The translations under genes and the position numbers were made by a program. DNA of 64,000 nucleotides from JAPWJZ01 sp965279315 (GTDB lineage: Bacteria; Pseudomonadota; Alphaproteobacteria; Micavibrionales; UBA2020). Of the stretch, positions 17,496 to 25,870 are shown piece by piece. How positions within the stretch are numbered: the first letter of the stretch is position 1; the number at the start of each line of letters is the position of its first letter. The notes under the pieces were generated by a model. The model was not told the origin of the DNA, ran no database searches, and worked only from the letters and a program-made list of their open reading frames with translations. The DNA lies in NCBI GenBank assembly GCA_965279315.1, contig OZ257145.1, forward strand, positions 2,170,001 to 2,234,000, written 5' to 3'.

Positions 17496-17554
17496 CCCTA
17501 CGCGCTTTAGCGTCGCAGGGTGATCCTCCGAAGCTCCGAAGGAGCGCAGGAGGA
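17496..17554. repeat. Palindromic element directly after tRNA-Leu
   Basis: Two hairpins lie back to back. The first pairs CCCT (17496-17499) with AGGG (17517-17520) around ACGC/GCGT. The second has an outer stem TCCTCC/GGAGGA (17524-17529 with 17549-17554) and an inner stem GCTCC/GGAGC (17533-17537 with 17541-17545). It may end the tRNA transcript or be a member of a dispersed repeat family. Confidence 0.55.
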
Positions 17555-17666
17555 CAGGCAGGATTGAAAACGACCAAGCTACGGGTGGCAAGCCAGCCAC
17601 TTTAAAAAACGGCACAGAATTTCGAGACCAATCACAAAAGAAAGCAGAAGCAGAAAGTTCATGACC

Positions 17667-19046
17667 ATGCAGATCACACAGACCAAGAACGAAGACCTCA
17701 CACGCGAATTCACCGTCACCATGACGGCGGACGAAATTGACCAGCGCGTCAATGAACGCCTGACCGAACTGGGCAAGACCGTGAAGATGCCGGGTTTCCG
17801 TCCGGGCAAAATCCCCATGAACCTGCTGAAATCCAAATACGGTAAGTCCGTGATGGGCGAAGTGCTGGAACATGCCGTCAATGACTCGACCATGAAGGCG
17901 ATCAACGAAAACAACCTGCGCCCCGCGATGCGCCCGAAGATCGAAGTGAAAACCTTCGACGAAGCAAAAGGCCTCGAATACACGATGGCGATCGAAGTGC
18001 TGCCGGAAATCAAGCTCGCCGACTTCACGAAGATCAAGCTGGAAAAGCTGACCGCGAAGCCCGCGAAAAAAGAAATCACCGAAGCGCTGGAGCGCATCGC
18101 GAAAGCGAACAAGACGAGCGAGAAGGTTGAAGAGACCCGGGCGTCGAAACTCGGCGACACCGTTGTCATCAACTTTGACGGCACTGTCGACGGCAAGCCG
18201 TTCCCCGGCATGAAGGGCGACGATTTTCCCCTCGAGCTCGGCTCCAAGAGCTTCATTGAAGGCTTCGAAGAACAGCTCGTCGGCGCAAAAGTCGGCGACC
18301 ACAAAGTCGTGAACGTCACGTTCCCCAAAGACTACGCGCATGACAAGCTGCAGGGCGTGAAGGCTGAATTCAAGGTCGATGTGAAAGAACTCCGCACGTC
18401 TACGACGCCGAAGATCGACGACGAATTCGCAACCAAGCTCGGTTTCGAAAACCTCGCGAAAGTCGAAGAAGTCATCGAACAGCAGATCCAGGGCGATTAC
18501 GACCAGCTGGCACGCATGAACATCAAGCGCGCGCTGCTCGACCAACTCGATGCAGACCACACCTTCAACGTGCCGCAGGGCATGGTTGACGCTGAATTCC
18601 AGGGCATCTGGCAACAGCTGAAGGGCGGTCATGACCACGCGGAAGAAGGCCATGTGCATGGTCCCGACTGCAACCACGGAGAAGAAGGCACTCCGGAAGA
18701 GCGTGAAGAATATCAGGGCATCGCGCAACGCCGCGTGAAGCTCGGTCTAGTGCTCGCTGAAATCGGCAGAATCAACAAGGTCGAAGTGACCAATCAGGAA
18801 CTGCAGCAAGCGGTGATCAACGAAGCACGCAAGTATCCGGGCAAAGAACGCCAAGTATTTGAATACTATCAACAAAACCCGCAAGCGCTGGATGCCGTGA
18901 AAGCGCCGATTTACGAAGACAAAGTGGTTGACTTTATTCTGGAAAGGTCTAATATATCCTCACGTCAAGTAGACATTGAAGAACTGACCAAGGCATCGGA
19001 ATCGGAACCCGCCAAGAAGGCGAAACCTGCTTCCAAAGCCAAGTAA
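17667..19046 (+). CDS. tig: Trigger factor chaperone with His-rich insertion
   Basis: Trigger factor binds the ribosome exit tunnel and shields nascent chains. The 459-residue product has the ribosome-binding signature GFRPGKIPMNLL (near residue 46), an FKBP-type prolyl isomerase domain (GDTVVINFDGTVDGKPF) and the helical C-domain. An insertion at about residues 319-341 is rich in His, Glu and Gly (HDHAEEGHVHGPDCNHGEEG) and looks like a metal-binding loop in the C-domain. Start 17667 gives the usual MQIT opening; ATG 17661 is two codons earlier. It precedes clpP as in most bacteria. Confidence 0.95.
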   Translation: MQITQTKNEDLTREFTVTMTADEIDQRVNERLTELGKTVKMPGFRPGKIPMNLLKSKYGKSVMGEVLEHAVNDSTMKAINENNLRPAMRPKIEVKTFDEAKGLEYTMAIEVLPEIKLADFTKIKLEKLTAKPAKKEITEALERIAKANKTSEKVEETRASKLGDTVVINFDGTVDGKPFPGMKGDDFPLELGSKSFIEGFEEQLVGAKVGDHKVVNVTFPKDYAHDKLQGVKAEFKVDVKELRTSTTPKIDDEFATKLGFENLAKVEEVIEQQIQGDYDQLARMNIKRALLDQLDADHTFNVPQGMVDAEFQGIWQQLKGGHDHAEEGHVHGPDCNHGEEGTPEEREEYQGIAQRRVKLGLVLAEIGRINKVEVTNQELQQAVINEARKYPGKERQVFEYYQQNPQALDAVKAPIYEDKVVDFILERSNISSRQVDIEELTKASESEPAKKAKPASKAK

Positions 19047-19199
19047 AACGCAGTTTTCTCGCGGAATAAAGTAACTCTGCGAAGACTGAAACGATAAGAA
19101 AGCTACAAAAGAAACCGGGAAAAAATAAGAATCGACCCGGACGGTGAAAACAACAAATATAAAAAACGATTTACGCATAGCAAGGAAAGGCACTCCAAA

Positions 19200-20501
19200 A
19201 TGGCTTCATACGATTTTAACGACACCGCGAAATCTCCTTCCTACGAAACCTCTGCCAACAAGCTTGGCAAGGGTGCGGAAGTTTCGCTGAATGACACTGT
19301 GAAAGCGCCCGAGCTGAAAACTTCGGCTGGCGACGCACAGTACATGAGCAGCGATGCCGCGCGTTATTTCGCCCTCATGCAATCGACCGGCATGGACGCC
19401 GTCGATGCACGCACCGCGATCAAATCCTTCGAATCCCCCGAAGGTCAGGCGAGCATGAAAAACATCCAGGCTGAAACCCAGCGCTATCTGGGCCTGCTGG
19501 AAACCGCTGGCAAAACCGGCCAGAAGCTCGAAGACATCATGGACGCTCCGGGCCTCGCTGCCCTGAACAAGTTCGTGGCGTCGGCTGACGGCAACGTTGC
19601 CCGCATGGTCCCGACCGTCACCGAAATGGAAAACGGCCGCGAGCGCGGTTACGACCTGTACTCCCTGCTCATGAAAAAACGCATCGTCCTGCTGGAAGGC
19701 CAGGTTGACGACACGATGGCATCTATCGCCAACGCATCGCTCCTGTACCTCGCATCGGGCGTTGGCGAAAACCCGGAAGACCACGCTGGCGAAGACGGCA
19801 AGAAAAAGCCGATCAAAGTCTACGTGAACTCGCCGGGCGGCTCGGTCCTCGCTGGTCTCTCGATCTATGACACCATGCGTTCCATTCCCGCTCCCATCCG
19901 CACGATCGGCATGGGCATGCAGGCATCCATGGGCTCCATCCTGCTGGTTGCAGGCGACGAGCGCATGATGACCCGCAACTCCTACTACATGATCCACCAG
20001 CCGCTGTCGGGCAACGAACGCTCCACCCAGCAAACGGACCTGGTCATCGGTACGGACTTCACCAGCCGCCTGCGCGAACAGCTGACGGACATCTATGTCC
20101 GCCACACCGGCCTCAAGCACTCGTTCTGGGACATCGTCCTGGAACGCGACACCTGGCTGACCGCACAGAACGCACTCGACATGGGCGTGATTCAGGAAAT
20201 CATCGTGGGTACGGCCAAGAAGACCATCCACGAAGAATTCTCGCACCGTTCTGAAAAAGACGACAAGCGCGAAGCTCAAGTGCCCAAGACGGCACAAGAA
20301 ATCCGCGCCCTGATCAACACCGCAGATGGCGCGGCGATCCGCCCCGAACTGGTTGTTGCACTGTCGCAATTCGAAGAATACTGGACGCCCTCGCGCAAAG
20401 CCGAATACGACGCAAAACAGTCGGCAACCGCTAAAACGGCATCCAACGACGACAAAAAAGCGAAGCCCGCCAAGACAACCAAGGCTACGCCGACCCTGTA
20501 A
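19200..20501 (+). CDS. ClpP-like serine protease with long N- and C-terminal extensions
   Basis: A 433-residue relative of ClpP, about twice the usual size. Residues about 155-360 are the peptidase, with catalytic Ser243 (GMQASMGSILL), His266 (MIHQP) and Asp317 (LERDTW), so it should be active. Before it lies a roughly 145-residue unknown helical region; after it a tail of about 75 residues ends in Lys/Ala/Thr-rich sequence. An insert (GENPEDHAGEDGKKKP) interrupts the handle region. It sits between tig and the normal clpP and is separated from the latter by a terminator. It might form mixed or separate barrels, with the N-terminal region closing the pore or binding a partner. Confidence 0.88.
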   Translation: MASYDFNDTAKSPSYETSANKLGKGAEVSLNDTVKAPELKTSAGDAQYMSSDAARYFALMQSTGMDAVDARTAIKSFESPEGQASMKNIQAETQRYLGLLETAGKTGQKLEDIMDAPGLAALNKFVASADGNVARMVPTVTEMENGRERGYDLYSLLMKKRIVLLEGQVDDTMASIANASLLYLASGVGENPEDHAGEDGKKKPIKVYVNSPGGSVLAGLSIYDTMRSIPAPIRTIGMGMQASMGSILLVAGDERMMTRNSYYMIHQPLSGNERSTQQTDLVIGTDFTSRLREQLTDIYVRHTGLKHSFWDIVLERDTWLTAQNALDMGVIQEIIVGTAKKTIHEEFSHRSEKDDKREAQVPKTAQEIRALINTADGAAIRPELVVALSQFEEYWTPSRKAEYDAKQSATAKTASNDDKKAKPAKTTKATPTL

Positions 20502-20553
20502 CAGGGACGCCCCAAAAGGGCGTTTGAGTTGAGTAAATAACCTTGCTATGATG

Positions 20554-20588
20554 GAGACGACCGGTTTCACCGCCGGTCGTCTCTTTTT
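20554..20588 (+). terminator. Intrinsic terminator after the long ClpP-like gene
   Basis: A perfect 11-bp GC-rich stem (20554-20564 with 20573-20583), an 8-base loop and a T-run. Confidence 0.93.
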
Positions 20589-20640
20589 ATTTGCCCCGGG
20601 TGGGCTATATATAAAAAAAACAGCAAGGGGGCTACACTAA

Positions 20641-21279
20641 ATGACTTACATTCCTGAACAAATGAGCACGCTGGTGCCGATGGTCATCGAGCAGACCGCG
20701 CGCGGCGAACGTTCCTACGACATCTATTCGCGCCTGCTGAAAGAGCGCATCATCTTCATCTCCGGCCCCGTGAACGACCATGTCTCGACGCTGATCTGCG
20801 CCCAGCTGCTGTTCCTTGAATCGGAAAACCCGAAGAAAGACATCTTCCTCTACATCAACTCGCCGGGCGGTATCGTCACCTCCGGCCTCGCGATGTACGA
20901 CACGATGCAGTACATCAAGCCGCAAGTGGCGACGGTCTGCCTCGGCCAGGCTTGCTCCATGGGTTCGCTGCTGCTCTGCGCTGGCGCAGCAGGCAAGCGT
21001 TACTCGCTGCCCAATTCCCGCATCATGGTCCACCAACCCTCCGGTGGGGCACAAGGCCAGGCGACGGATATCGAGATCCACGCGAAAGAGATCCTGAGCC
21101 TGCGCAAGCGCCTCAACGAGATCTACGTCAAGCACACCGGCAAGAAGATCAACCAGATCGAGGAAGCGCTGGAACGCGACCGTTTCATGTCGCCCGAAGA
21201 AGCGAAAGCTTTCGGCCTGATCGACCATATCGTCGAAAAGCAGCCCTTCGCTGTTGGCGACGAAAAGAAAACCGCTTAA
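20641..21279 (+). CDS. clpP: ATP-dependent Clp protease proteolytic subunit
   Basis: The standard 212-residue ClpP, the barrel peptidase that works with ClpX or ClpA unfoldases. The triad is Ser106 (GQACSMGSLLL), His131 (VHQPSGG) and Asp180 (ERDRFMS), spaced exactly as in E. coli. The N-terminus MSTLVPMVIEQT is the conserved processing region; MTYIPEQ before it is a short propeptide. AAGGGG lies upstream of ATG 20641. It has its own terminator, and clpX does not follow as it usually does. Confidence 0.97.
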   Translation: MTYIPEQMSTLVPMVIEQTARGERSYDIYSRLLKERIIFISGPVNDHVSTLICAQLLFLESENPKKDIFLYINSPGGIVTSGLAMYDTMQYIKPQVATVCLGQACSMGSLLLCAGAAGKRYSLPNSRIMVHQPSGGAQGQATDIEIHAKEILSLRKRLNEIYVKHTGKKINQIEEALERDRFMSPEEAKAFGLIDHIVEKQPFAVGDEKKTA

Positions 21280-21325
21280 TAAACACCGGCCCGCTTTAAC
21301 CGACGGGCCTTGATACGACATATTC

Positions 21326-21359
21326 GGGGGCGCCTTTTCTGGGCGCCCCCTTTTATTTT
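21326..21359 (+). terminator. Intrinsic terminator after clpP
   Basis: A 9-bp GC stem (21326-21334 with 21342-21350), a 7-base loop and TTTTATTTT. A smaller hairpin (21288-21293 with 21304-21309) lies just before it. Confidence 0.92.
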
Positions 21360-21376
21360 CCAAACCGGAGCGTCAC

Positions 21377-22066
21377 ATGTCTTTCCCTGCCGTCCTTGTC
21401 GCCTTGCTTCTACTGGCCGTTTCAACACCGGCTGCTGTAGCACAGGGCGATGAAGCAGGACAGGGGACGATGCCGCAACAGGCGGTGCCCGCAACACCTG
21501 TCGCCCCACCCGTTGCGCAGCAAAGCAACCCAAGCCCCGACAGCGCCGCCCCCATGCGTATCGAAGTCGACCAGAAAACCCTGGATGGCGAAGATGCTTA
21601 TGTCTCGGTATTTGAAAAACTGACGCCTGAACAAAAGCTGGAGCAGGAAGCGCTCGACAAGCAGTTCTTTGCCAGCATGCGCCCGATCATGGATATCTAT
21701 GACCTTGGCGGCCGCCTGATGTACTGCCTCAACAACGAGAAATTCACCGACAGCAATAACTCCGCCTATGTGCAATCCTTCAAGGCCTTCCAGAAACTCA
21801 AATCGATGGAGCAGGAAGAGATGTGGAAGAAACACCGCCTCGACGCCGGGAAGGTCGCCTATATCGAACATGCCCTGATGGACAGCCATTACAGCTACAT
21901 TCAGGCCGTCCAGAAGGCTGCAGCGGAGCAAATGGTCGTACAGACCGGTCGCGCGGGCGGATATTCGGGTACAGACTGCGTAAATGTGCAAAAAACGCTC
22001 GAAACTGCCCACCAACAGGCCTCCGAAAGCCTGAAAAGCGGAACTTTAGGCACCCCTGCCAAGTAA
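21377..22066 (+). CDS. Unknown exported protein in the usual clpX position
   Basis: I do not recognise this family. The 229-residue product has a signal peptide (VLVALLLLAVSTPAAVAQ) and then a Pro/Ala/Gln-rich linker to about residue 60. The rest looks helical and contains two cysteines, in MYCLNNE and GTDCVNV, that could form a disulfide. It stands between the clpP terminator and lon, where alphaproteobacteria normally have clpX, but nothing in it resembles ClpX (no zinc finger, no AAA+ motifs). It may be a later insertion unrelated to proteolysis. Confidence 0.78.
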   Translation: MSFPAVLVALLLLAVSTPAAVAQGDEAGQGTMPQQAVPATPVAPPVAQQSNPSPDSAAPMRIEVDQKTLDGEDAYVSVFEKLTPEQKLEQEALDKQFFASMRPIMDIYDLGGRLMYCLNNEKFTDSNNSAYVQSFKAFQKLKSMEQEEMWKKHRLDAGKVAYIEHALMDSHYSYIQAVQKAAAEQMVVQTGRAGGYSGTDCVNVQKTLETAHQQASESLKSGTLGTPAK

Positions 22067-22158
22067 GCTCCCATGAAGCCCTGACAAGTTTCGCTCTCTG
22101 GAACTTTCAAAAAGTTTATGCCAACTGAAATTTACTTTTGTTGCAGGGCTGTCAAAAG

Positions 22159-22186
22159 CTTGTCAAAAGTTAACAACCATCTATTT
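22159..22186 (+). promoter_or_regulatory. Possible heat-shock (sigma-32) promoter of lon
   Basis: CTTG at 22159-22162 and TCTATTT at 22180-22186, 17 bases apart, resemble the alphaproteobacterial CTTG / CYTATNT pattern with one mismatch. Lon is a classic heat-shock gene, which supports it. TGTCAAAAG is also repeated directly at 22150-22158 and 22161-22169. Confidence 0.35.
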
Positions 22187-22310
22187 CACCTGTTATGAGG
22201 CACCAACAGGCGAAAATTGCGCCCGAAACAGCCAGAAACCGACCGAATTTTGCCAAAAATAAACCATTAACGGGCATAATCCGGGAAGAGAGTGTAAAAA
22301 AGGAAAAAAA

Positions 22311-24710
22311 ATGTCAGAACCTACCGGTACCGGCCCGAAACATCCCGTTCTCCCCTTGCGGGATATTGTCGTATTCCCCCACATGATCGTGCCCCTGTTC
22401 GTGGGCCGCGAAAAGTCCGTGAAAGCGCTCGAAAGCGCCATGGCCGATAACAAGCAGGTGCTGCTTGTGACGCAGAAGTCCGCCCAGCAGGACGATCCGG
22501 GTGCCGGCGACCTTTATACCATTGGCACGCTCGGCACTGTCCTGCAGTTGCTGAAACTGCCTGATGGCACTGTGAAGGTGCTGGTCGAAGGCACCAAGCG
22601 CGCGAAGATTTTGAATTACACCGACAAGCCCGAATATTTCGAGGCCTATGCCGAGATCATCGAGGAGCGCGCGGTGTCGGGCGAGGCGATTGACGGCCTG
22701 ATGCGCGCCTGTGTGTCGCAGTTCGATCAATACGTGAAGCTGAACAAGAAAATCCCGCCGGAGATCATCACATCGATCGGCCAGATCGACAACGCGAACA
22801 AGCTTGCGGATACTGTCGCATCGCACCTGTCGCTCAAAATCGCCGACCGCCAGAAACTGCTGGAGCTGACCGGCGTTGCCGAACGCCTGGAGCAAATCTT
22901 CTCCTTCATGGAAGGGGAGATTTCCGTCCTTGAAGTTGAAAAGCGCATCCGTGGCCGCGTGAAGCGCCAGATGGAGAAAACCCAGCGCGAGTATTACCTC
23001 AATGAACAAATGAAGGCGATCCAGAAGGAACTCAACGAAGGCGAAGACGGCGTCGATGAACTGACCGAACTGGAAGAGAAAATCAAAAAAGCCCGCATGA
23101 CGAAAGAGGCGAAGACCAAGGCGAATTCGGAGCTGAAAAAGCTGCGCCAGATGAGCCCGATGTCCGCCGAAGCGACGGTCGTGCGCAACTACCTCGACTG
23201 GATGCTGAACATTCCGTGGAACAAGCGCAGCAAGGTCCTGAAGGACTTGAAATTCGCTGAATCCGTGCTCGACAAAGATCATTACGGTCTCGAAAAGGTC
23301 AAAGAACGTATCCTTGAATATTTGGCCGTGCAGCACCGCGCGAACAAGGTCAAGGGCCCGATCCTGTGCCTCGTCGGCCCGCCCGGCGTTGGTAAAACCT
23401 CGCTCGGTAAATCGATTGCGCAGGCGACCAACCGTAACTTCGTCCGCATGTCGCTGGGCGGCGTGCGCGATGAATCGGAAATCCGTGGTCACCGCCGCAC
23501 CTATATCGGATCGATGCCCGGTCGCATCATCCAGGGCATGAAGAAAGCGAAATCATCCAACCCGCTTTTCCTGCTCGACGAGATCGACAAGCTGGCGCAT
23601 GACTGGCGCGGCGATCCTGCGGCTGCCCTGCTGGAGGTTCTTGACCCTGCACAGAACAGCACGTTCAACGATCATTACATGGAGATTGATTACGACCTCT
23701 CCGACGTGATGTTCATCTGCACGGCCAACACGCTTGACCTTCCGCGTCCGCTGCTCGACCGGATGGAGATCATTCGCGTTTCCGGTTACACCGAAGACGA
23801 AAAGGTCGAGATCGCGAAACGCCACCTGCTGGAAAAACAGAAAGAGGCGAACGGCCTGAAGAAGAACGAGTTCAGCATTACTGATCCCGCGATGAAACAG
23901 CTGATCCGCATGTATACCCGCGAAGCGGGCGTTCGTAACCTCGAGCGTGAACTGTCGAACCTTGCCCGCAAGGCCATCAAGGAAATCATGATGGGCAAGA
24001 AGACGGAGATCAACGTCACGCCCAAGAACCTCGAAAAATACGCCGGCGTGCCGCGTTACCGTTATGGCATGGCGGACGAGAACGACCGTATCGGCTGCGT
24101 GACAGGCCTTGCCTGGACCGAAGTCGGTGGTGAGCTGCTGTCGATTGAATCCGTCACTTTCCCGAACGGCAAAGGCAAGGTCAGCATGACCGGCAAGCTG
24201 GGCGAGGTGATGAAGGAGTCAATCCAGGTCGCCGAGATGCTGGTCAAATCCCGCGCTGCGTCGCTTGGCATCAAGGCCGAAGTGCTCGAATCGCTGGGCG
24301 TCCACGTCCACGTGCCGGAAGGCGCAACGCCGAAGGACGGCCCGTCTGCCGGTATTGCTATGGTAACTTCCATCGTGTCCTGCCTGACCGGTATTGCCGT
24401 TCGCAAGAACGTTGCAATGACGGGCGAGGTTGACCTGGTGGGGCAGGTTATGCCCATCGGTGGCCTGAAGGAAAAGCTGCTTGCGGCCCTCCGCGGCGGC
24501 ATCACCAAGGTCCTGATCCCTAAGGAAAACGTCAAGGATTTGGCGGAGATACCGGATAATGTTAAGAGAGGACTTGAGATCGTTCCCGTGACGGCCATCA
24601 CCGAAGTGCTGGCACATGCCCTCGTTTCAATGCCCGAACCTGTCGAGGACAAGCCCAGCGTTACGTCAAGAACCGGTGACGGCAAGGAAAAAGACCTGAT
24701 CCACCATTGA
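22311..24710 (+). CDS. lon: ATP-dependent protease Lon
   Basis: A 799-residue AAA+ protease that degrades misfolded and regulatory proteins in the cytoplasm. The N-terminal substrate domain begins LPLRDIVVFPHMIVPLFVGR. The ATPase has Walker A GPPGVGKT (356-363) and Walker B LFLLDEIDKL; the peptidase has the Ser-Lys dyad Ser679 (PKDGPSAG) and Lys722 (GLKEKLLAA), at the same residue numbers as E. coli Lon. It is followed by hup, the conserved lon-hup order. Confidence 0.97.
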   Translation: MSEPTGTGPKHPVLPLRDIVVFPHMIVPLFVGREKSVKALESAMADNKQVLLVTQKSAQQDDPGAGDLYTIGTLGTVLQLLKLPDGTVKVLVEGTKRAKILNYTDKPEYFEAYAEIIEERAVSGEAIDGLMRACVSQFDQYVKLNKKIPPEIITSIGQIDNANKLADTVASHLSLKIADRQKLLELTGVAERLEQIFSFMEGEISVLEVEKRIRGRVKRQMEKTQREYYLNEQMKAIQKELNEGEDGVDELTELEEKIKKARMTKEAKTKANSELKKLRQMSPMSAEATVVRNYLDWMLNIPWNKRSKVLKDLKFAESVLDKDHYGLEKVKERILEYLAVQHRANKVKGPILCLVGPPGVGKTSLGKSIAQATNRNFVRMSLGGVRDESEIRGHRRTYIGSMPGRIIQGMKKAKSSNPLFLLDEIDKLAHDWRGDPAAALLEVLDPAQNSTFNDHYMEIDYDLSDVMFICTANTLDLPRPLLDRMEIIRVSGYTEDEKVEIAKRHLLEKQKEANGLKKNEFSITDPAMKQLIRMYTREAGVRNLERELSNLARKAIKEIMMGKKTEINVTPKNLEKYAGVPRYRYGMADENDRIGCVTGLAWTEVGGELLSIESVTFPNGKGKVSMTGKLGEVMKESIQVAEMLVKSRAASLGIKAEVLESLGVHVHVPEGATPKDGPSAGIAMVTSIVSCLTGIAVRKNVAMTGEVDLVGQVMPIGGLKEKLLAALRGGITKVLIPKENVKDLAEIPDNVKRGLEIVPVTAITEVLAHALVSMPEPVEDKPSVTSRTGDGKEKDLIHH

Positions 24711-24746
24711 AATCTGGCCTGAATCCTAGCAAACTGCACCTATCAA

Positions 24747-24785
24747 ACGAAGCGGCTGCATCTAAATAAGGGGTAGCCGCTTCGT
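24747..24785 (+). terminator. Hairpin between lon and hup
   Basis: An 11-bp perfect stem (ACGAAGCGGCT 24747-24757 with 24775-24785) and a 17-base loop. There is no T-run after it, so it may weaken rather than stop transcription into hup. Confidence 0.5.
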
Positions 24786-24847
24786 CCATGATGAGGCCAT
24801 TTCCTGAAGCGGCTTCATCCGGTTTAAACTTGAAATGAGGTATCACC

Positions 24848-25126
24848 GTGAACAAGAACGAACTCGTCGATTTCATCGCACAGCAAAAATCCGACCTGTC
24901 CAAAGCGCTCATCACCGAGATCATTGATCTCGCGTTTGACGGCATCGAGACCGAGCTGCAAAAAGGCGGCGAAGCCCGCTTTGCCGGCTTTGGCACCTTC
25001 AAGGTCGCCCGCCGCGAAGCCACCACCGGCCGCAACCCCCGCACCGGCGAAAACATCAAGATCGAAGCTTCGAACCGCGTGAAATTCACGCCCGGTAAAG
25101 AGCTGAAAGAAGCCGTCAACAAGTAA
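24848..25126 (+). CDS. hup: DNA-binding protein HU
   Basis: A 92-residue nucleoid protein that bends DNA as a dimer. The family core is complete: NKNELVDFIAQ at the start, GFGTFKVARREATTGRNPRT with the flexible DNA-grasping arm, and FTPGKELKEAVN at the end. The start is GTG at 24848, with GAGG eight bases upstream. It follows lon, the usual place for HU-beta genes. Confidence 0.96.
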   Translation: MNKNELVDFIAQQKSDLSKALITEIIDLAFDGIETELQKGGEARFAGFGTFKVARREATTGRNPRTGENIKIEASNRVKFTPGKELKEAVNK

Positions 25127-25142
25127 GACGGCAAAGCGGACG

Positions 25143-25171
25143 TTGACTTGATATTCCATATGGATTATCAA
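25143..25171 (+). promoter_or_regulatory. Promoter of tRNA-Val
   Basis: TTGACT at 25143-25148, a 17-base spacer and TATCAA at 25166-25171, placing the start of RNA about 15 bases before the tRNA. Confidence 0.65.
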
Positions 25172-25194
25172 TATTCGTCCCTGACAAAGGGGAA

Positions 25195-25269
25195 GGGTGC
25201 TTAGCTCAGCGGTAGAGCGTCTCGTTTACACCGAGAATGTCGGGAGTTCAATCCTCTCAGCACCCACCA
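25195..25269 (+). tRNA. tRNA-Val (anticodon TAC)
   Basis: A 75-base gene with acceptor stem GGGTGCT / AGCACCC, anticodon loop TTTACAC, T-loop AGTTCAATCCT, discriminator A and encoded CCA at 25267-25269. Confidence 0.97.
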
Positions 25270-25326
25270 CCTCTCTCCGTCATTGTCTGGCTGGCAGCCT
25301 GCCGCGACATTTGATACGCTTCTTTC

Positions 25327-25866
25327 ATGGCTGCTCTATCCAAAAAATTCAATCCGCCGCCCGTCCCGACGCAGGAAGACATTTATGCCTTCTGCAATGC
25401 CGGAAAAATGAACGACCGCGTGACGGTCGACAAATACCTCGACCAGTTTGGCGCGAACATCATCGACGAGCGCGACAACATGCGCGACAACGCGCTGACC
25501 TGGGCGGCCTGGATGGGCCATGCGGAAATGTGCGCCTATCTGCTGGAGCGCGGCGCGGCGGTAAACGCCAAAGGAATGACCGACCGCAACGCACTGGGTT
25601 GGGCGGCGCAAGGGTCGCGCACGGAATGCGCGAAAGTGTTGATGGCCGCTGGCGCCGACATGAACCAGCCCGATGCCGAAGGACGCTCCCCGCTCAAGAT
25701 CGCCAATGATGCAGGCCGCACGGATATTGCGGAGCTGATGGTCAGGGAAACCGAAAAGCGCATCGAACGCGCACGCCTGAAAAAAGAACGCGAAGACGGA
25801 ATCGCGCTGACCGCGCAGCGTCAGGCCGAATTGCGCAAGCGCGTGCCGCCGAAACTGAAACCCTGA
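25327..25866 (+). CDS. Small ankyrin-repeat protein
   Basis: A 179-residue protein with about three ankyrin repeats between residues 45 and 140; the clearest reads DNALTWAAWMGHAEMCAYLL, followed by RNALGWAAQGSRTECAKVLM and RSPLKIANDAGRTDIAELM. Ankyrin repeats bind other proteins. The C-terminus is basic and helical. No signal peptide is seen, so it is cytoplasmic. It is convergent with the antiporter gene (four bases between). Its partner is unknown; a second ankyrin protein lies at 28687. Confidence 0.85.
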   Translation: MAALSKKFNPPPVPTQEDIYAFCNAGKMNDRVTVDKYLDQFGANIIDERDNMRDNALTWAAWMGHAEMCAYLLERGAAVNAKGMTDRNALGWAAQGSRTECAKVLMAAGADMNQPDAEGRSPLKIANDAGRTDIAELMVRETEKRIERARLKKEREDGIALTAQRQAELRKRVPPKLKP

Positions 25867-25870
25867 ATGA

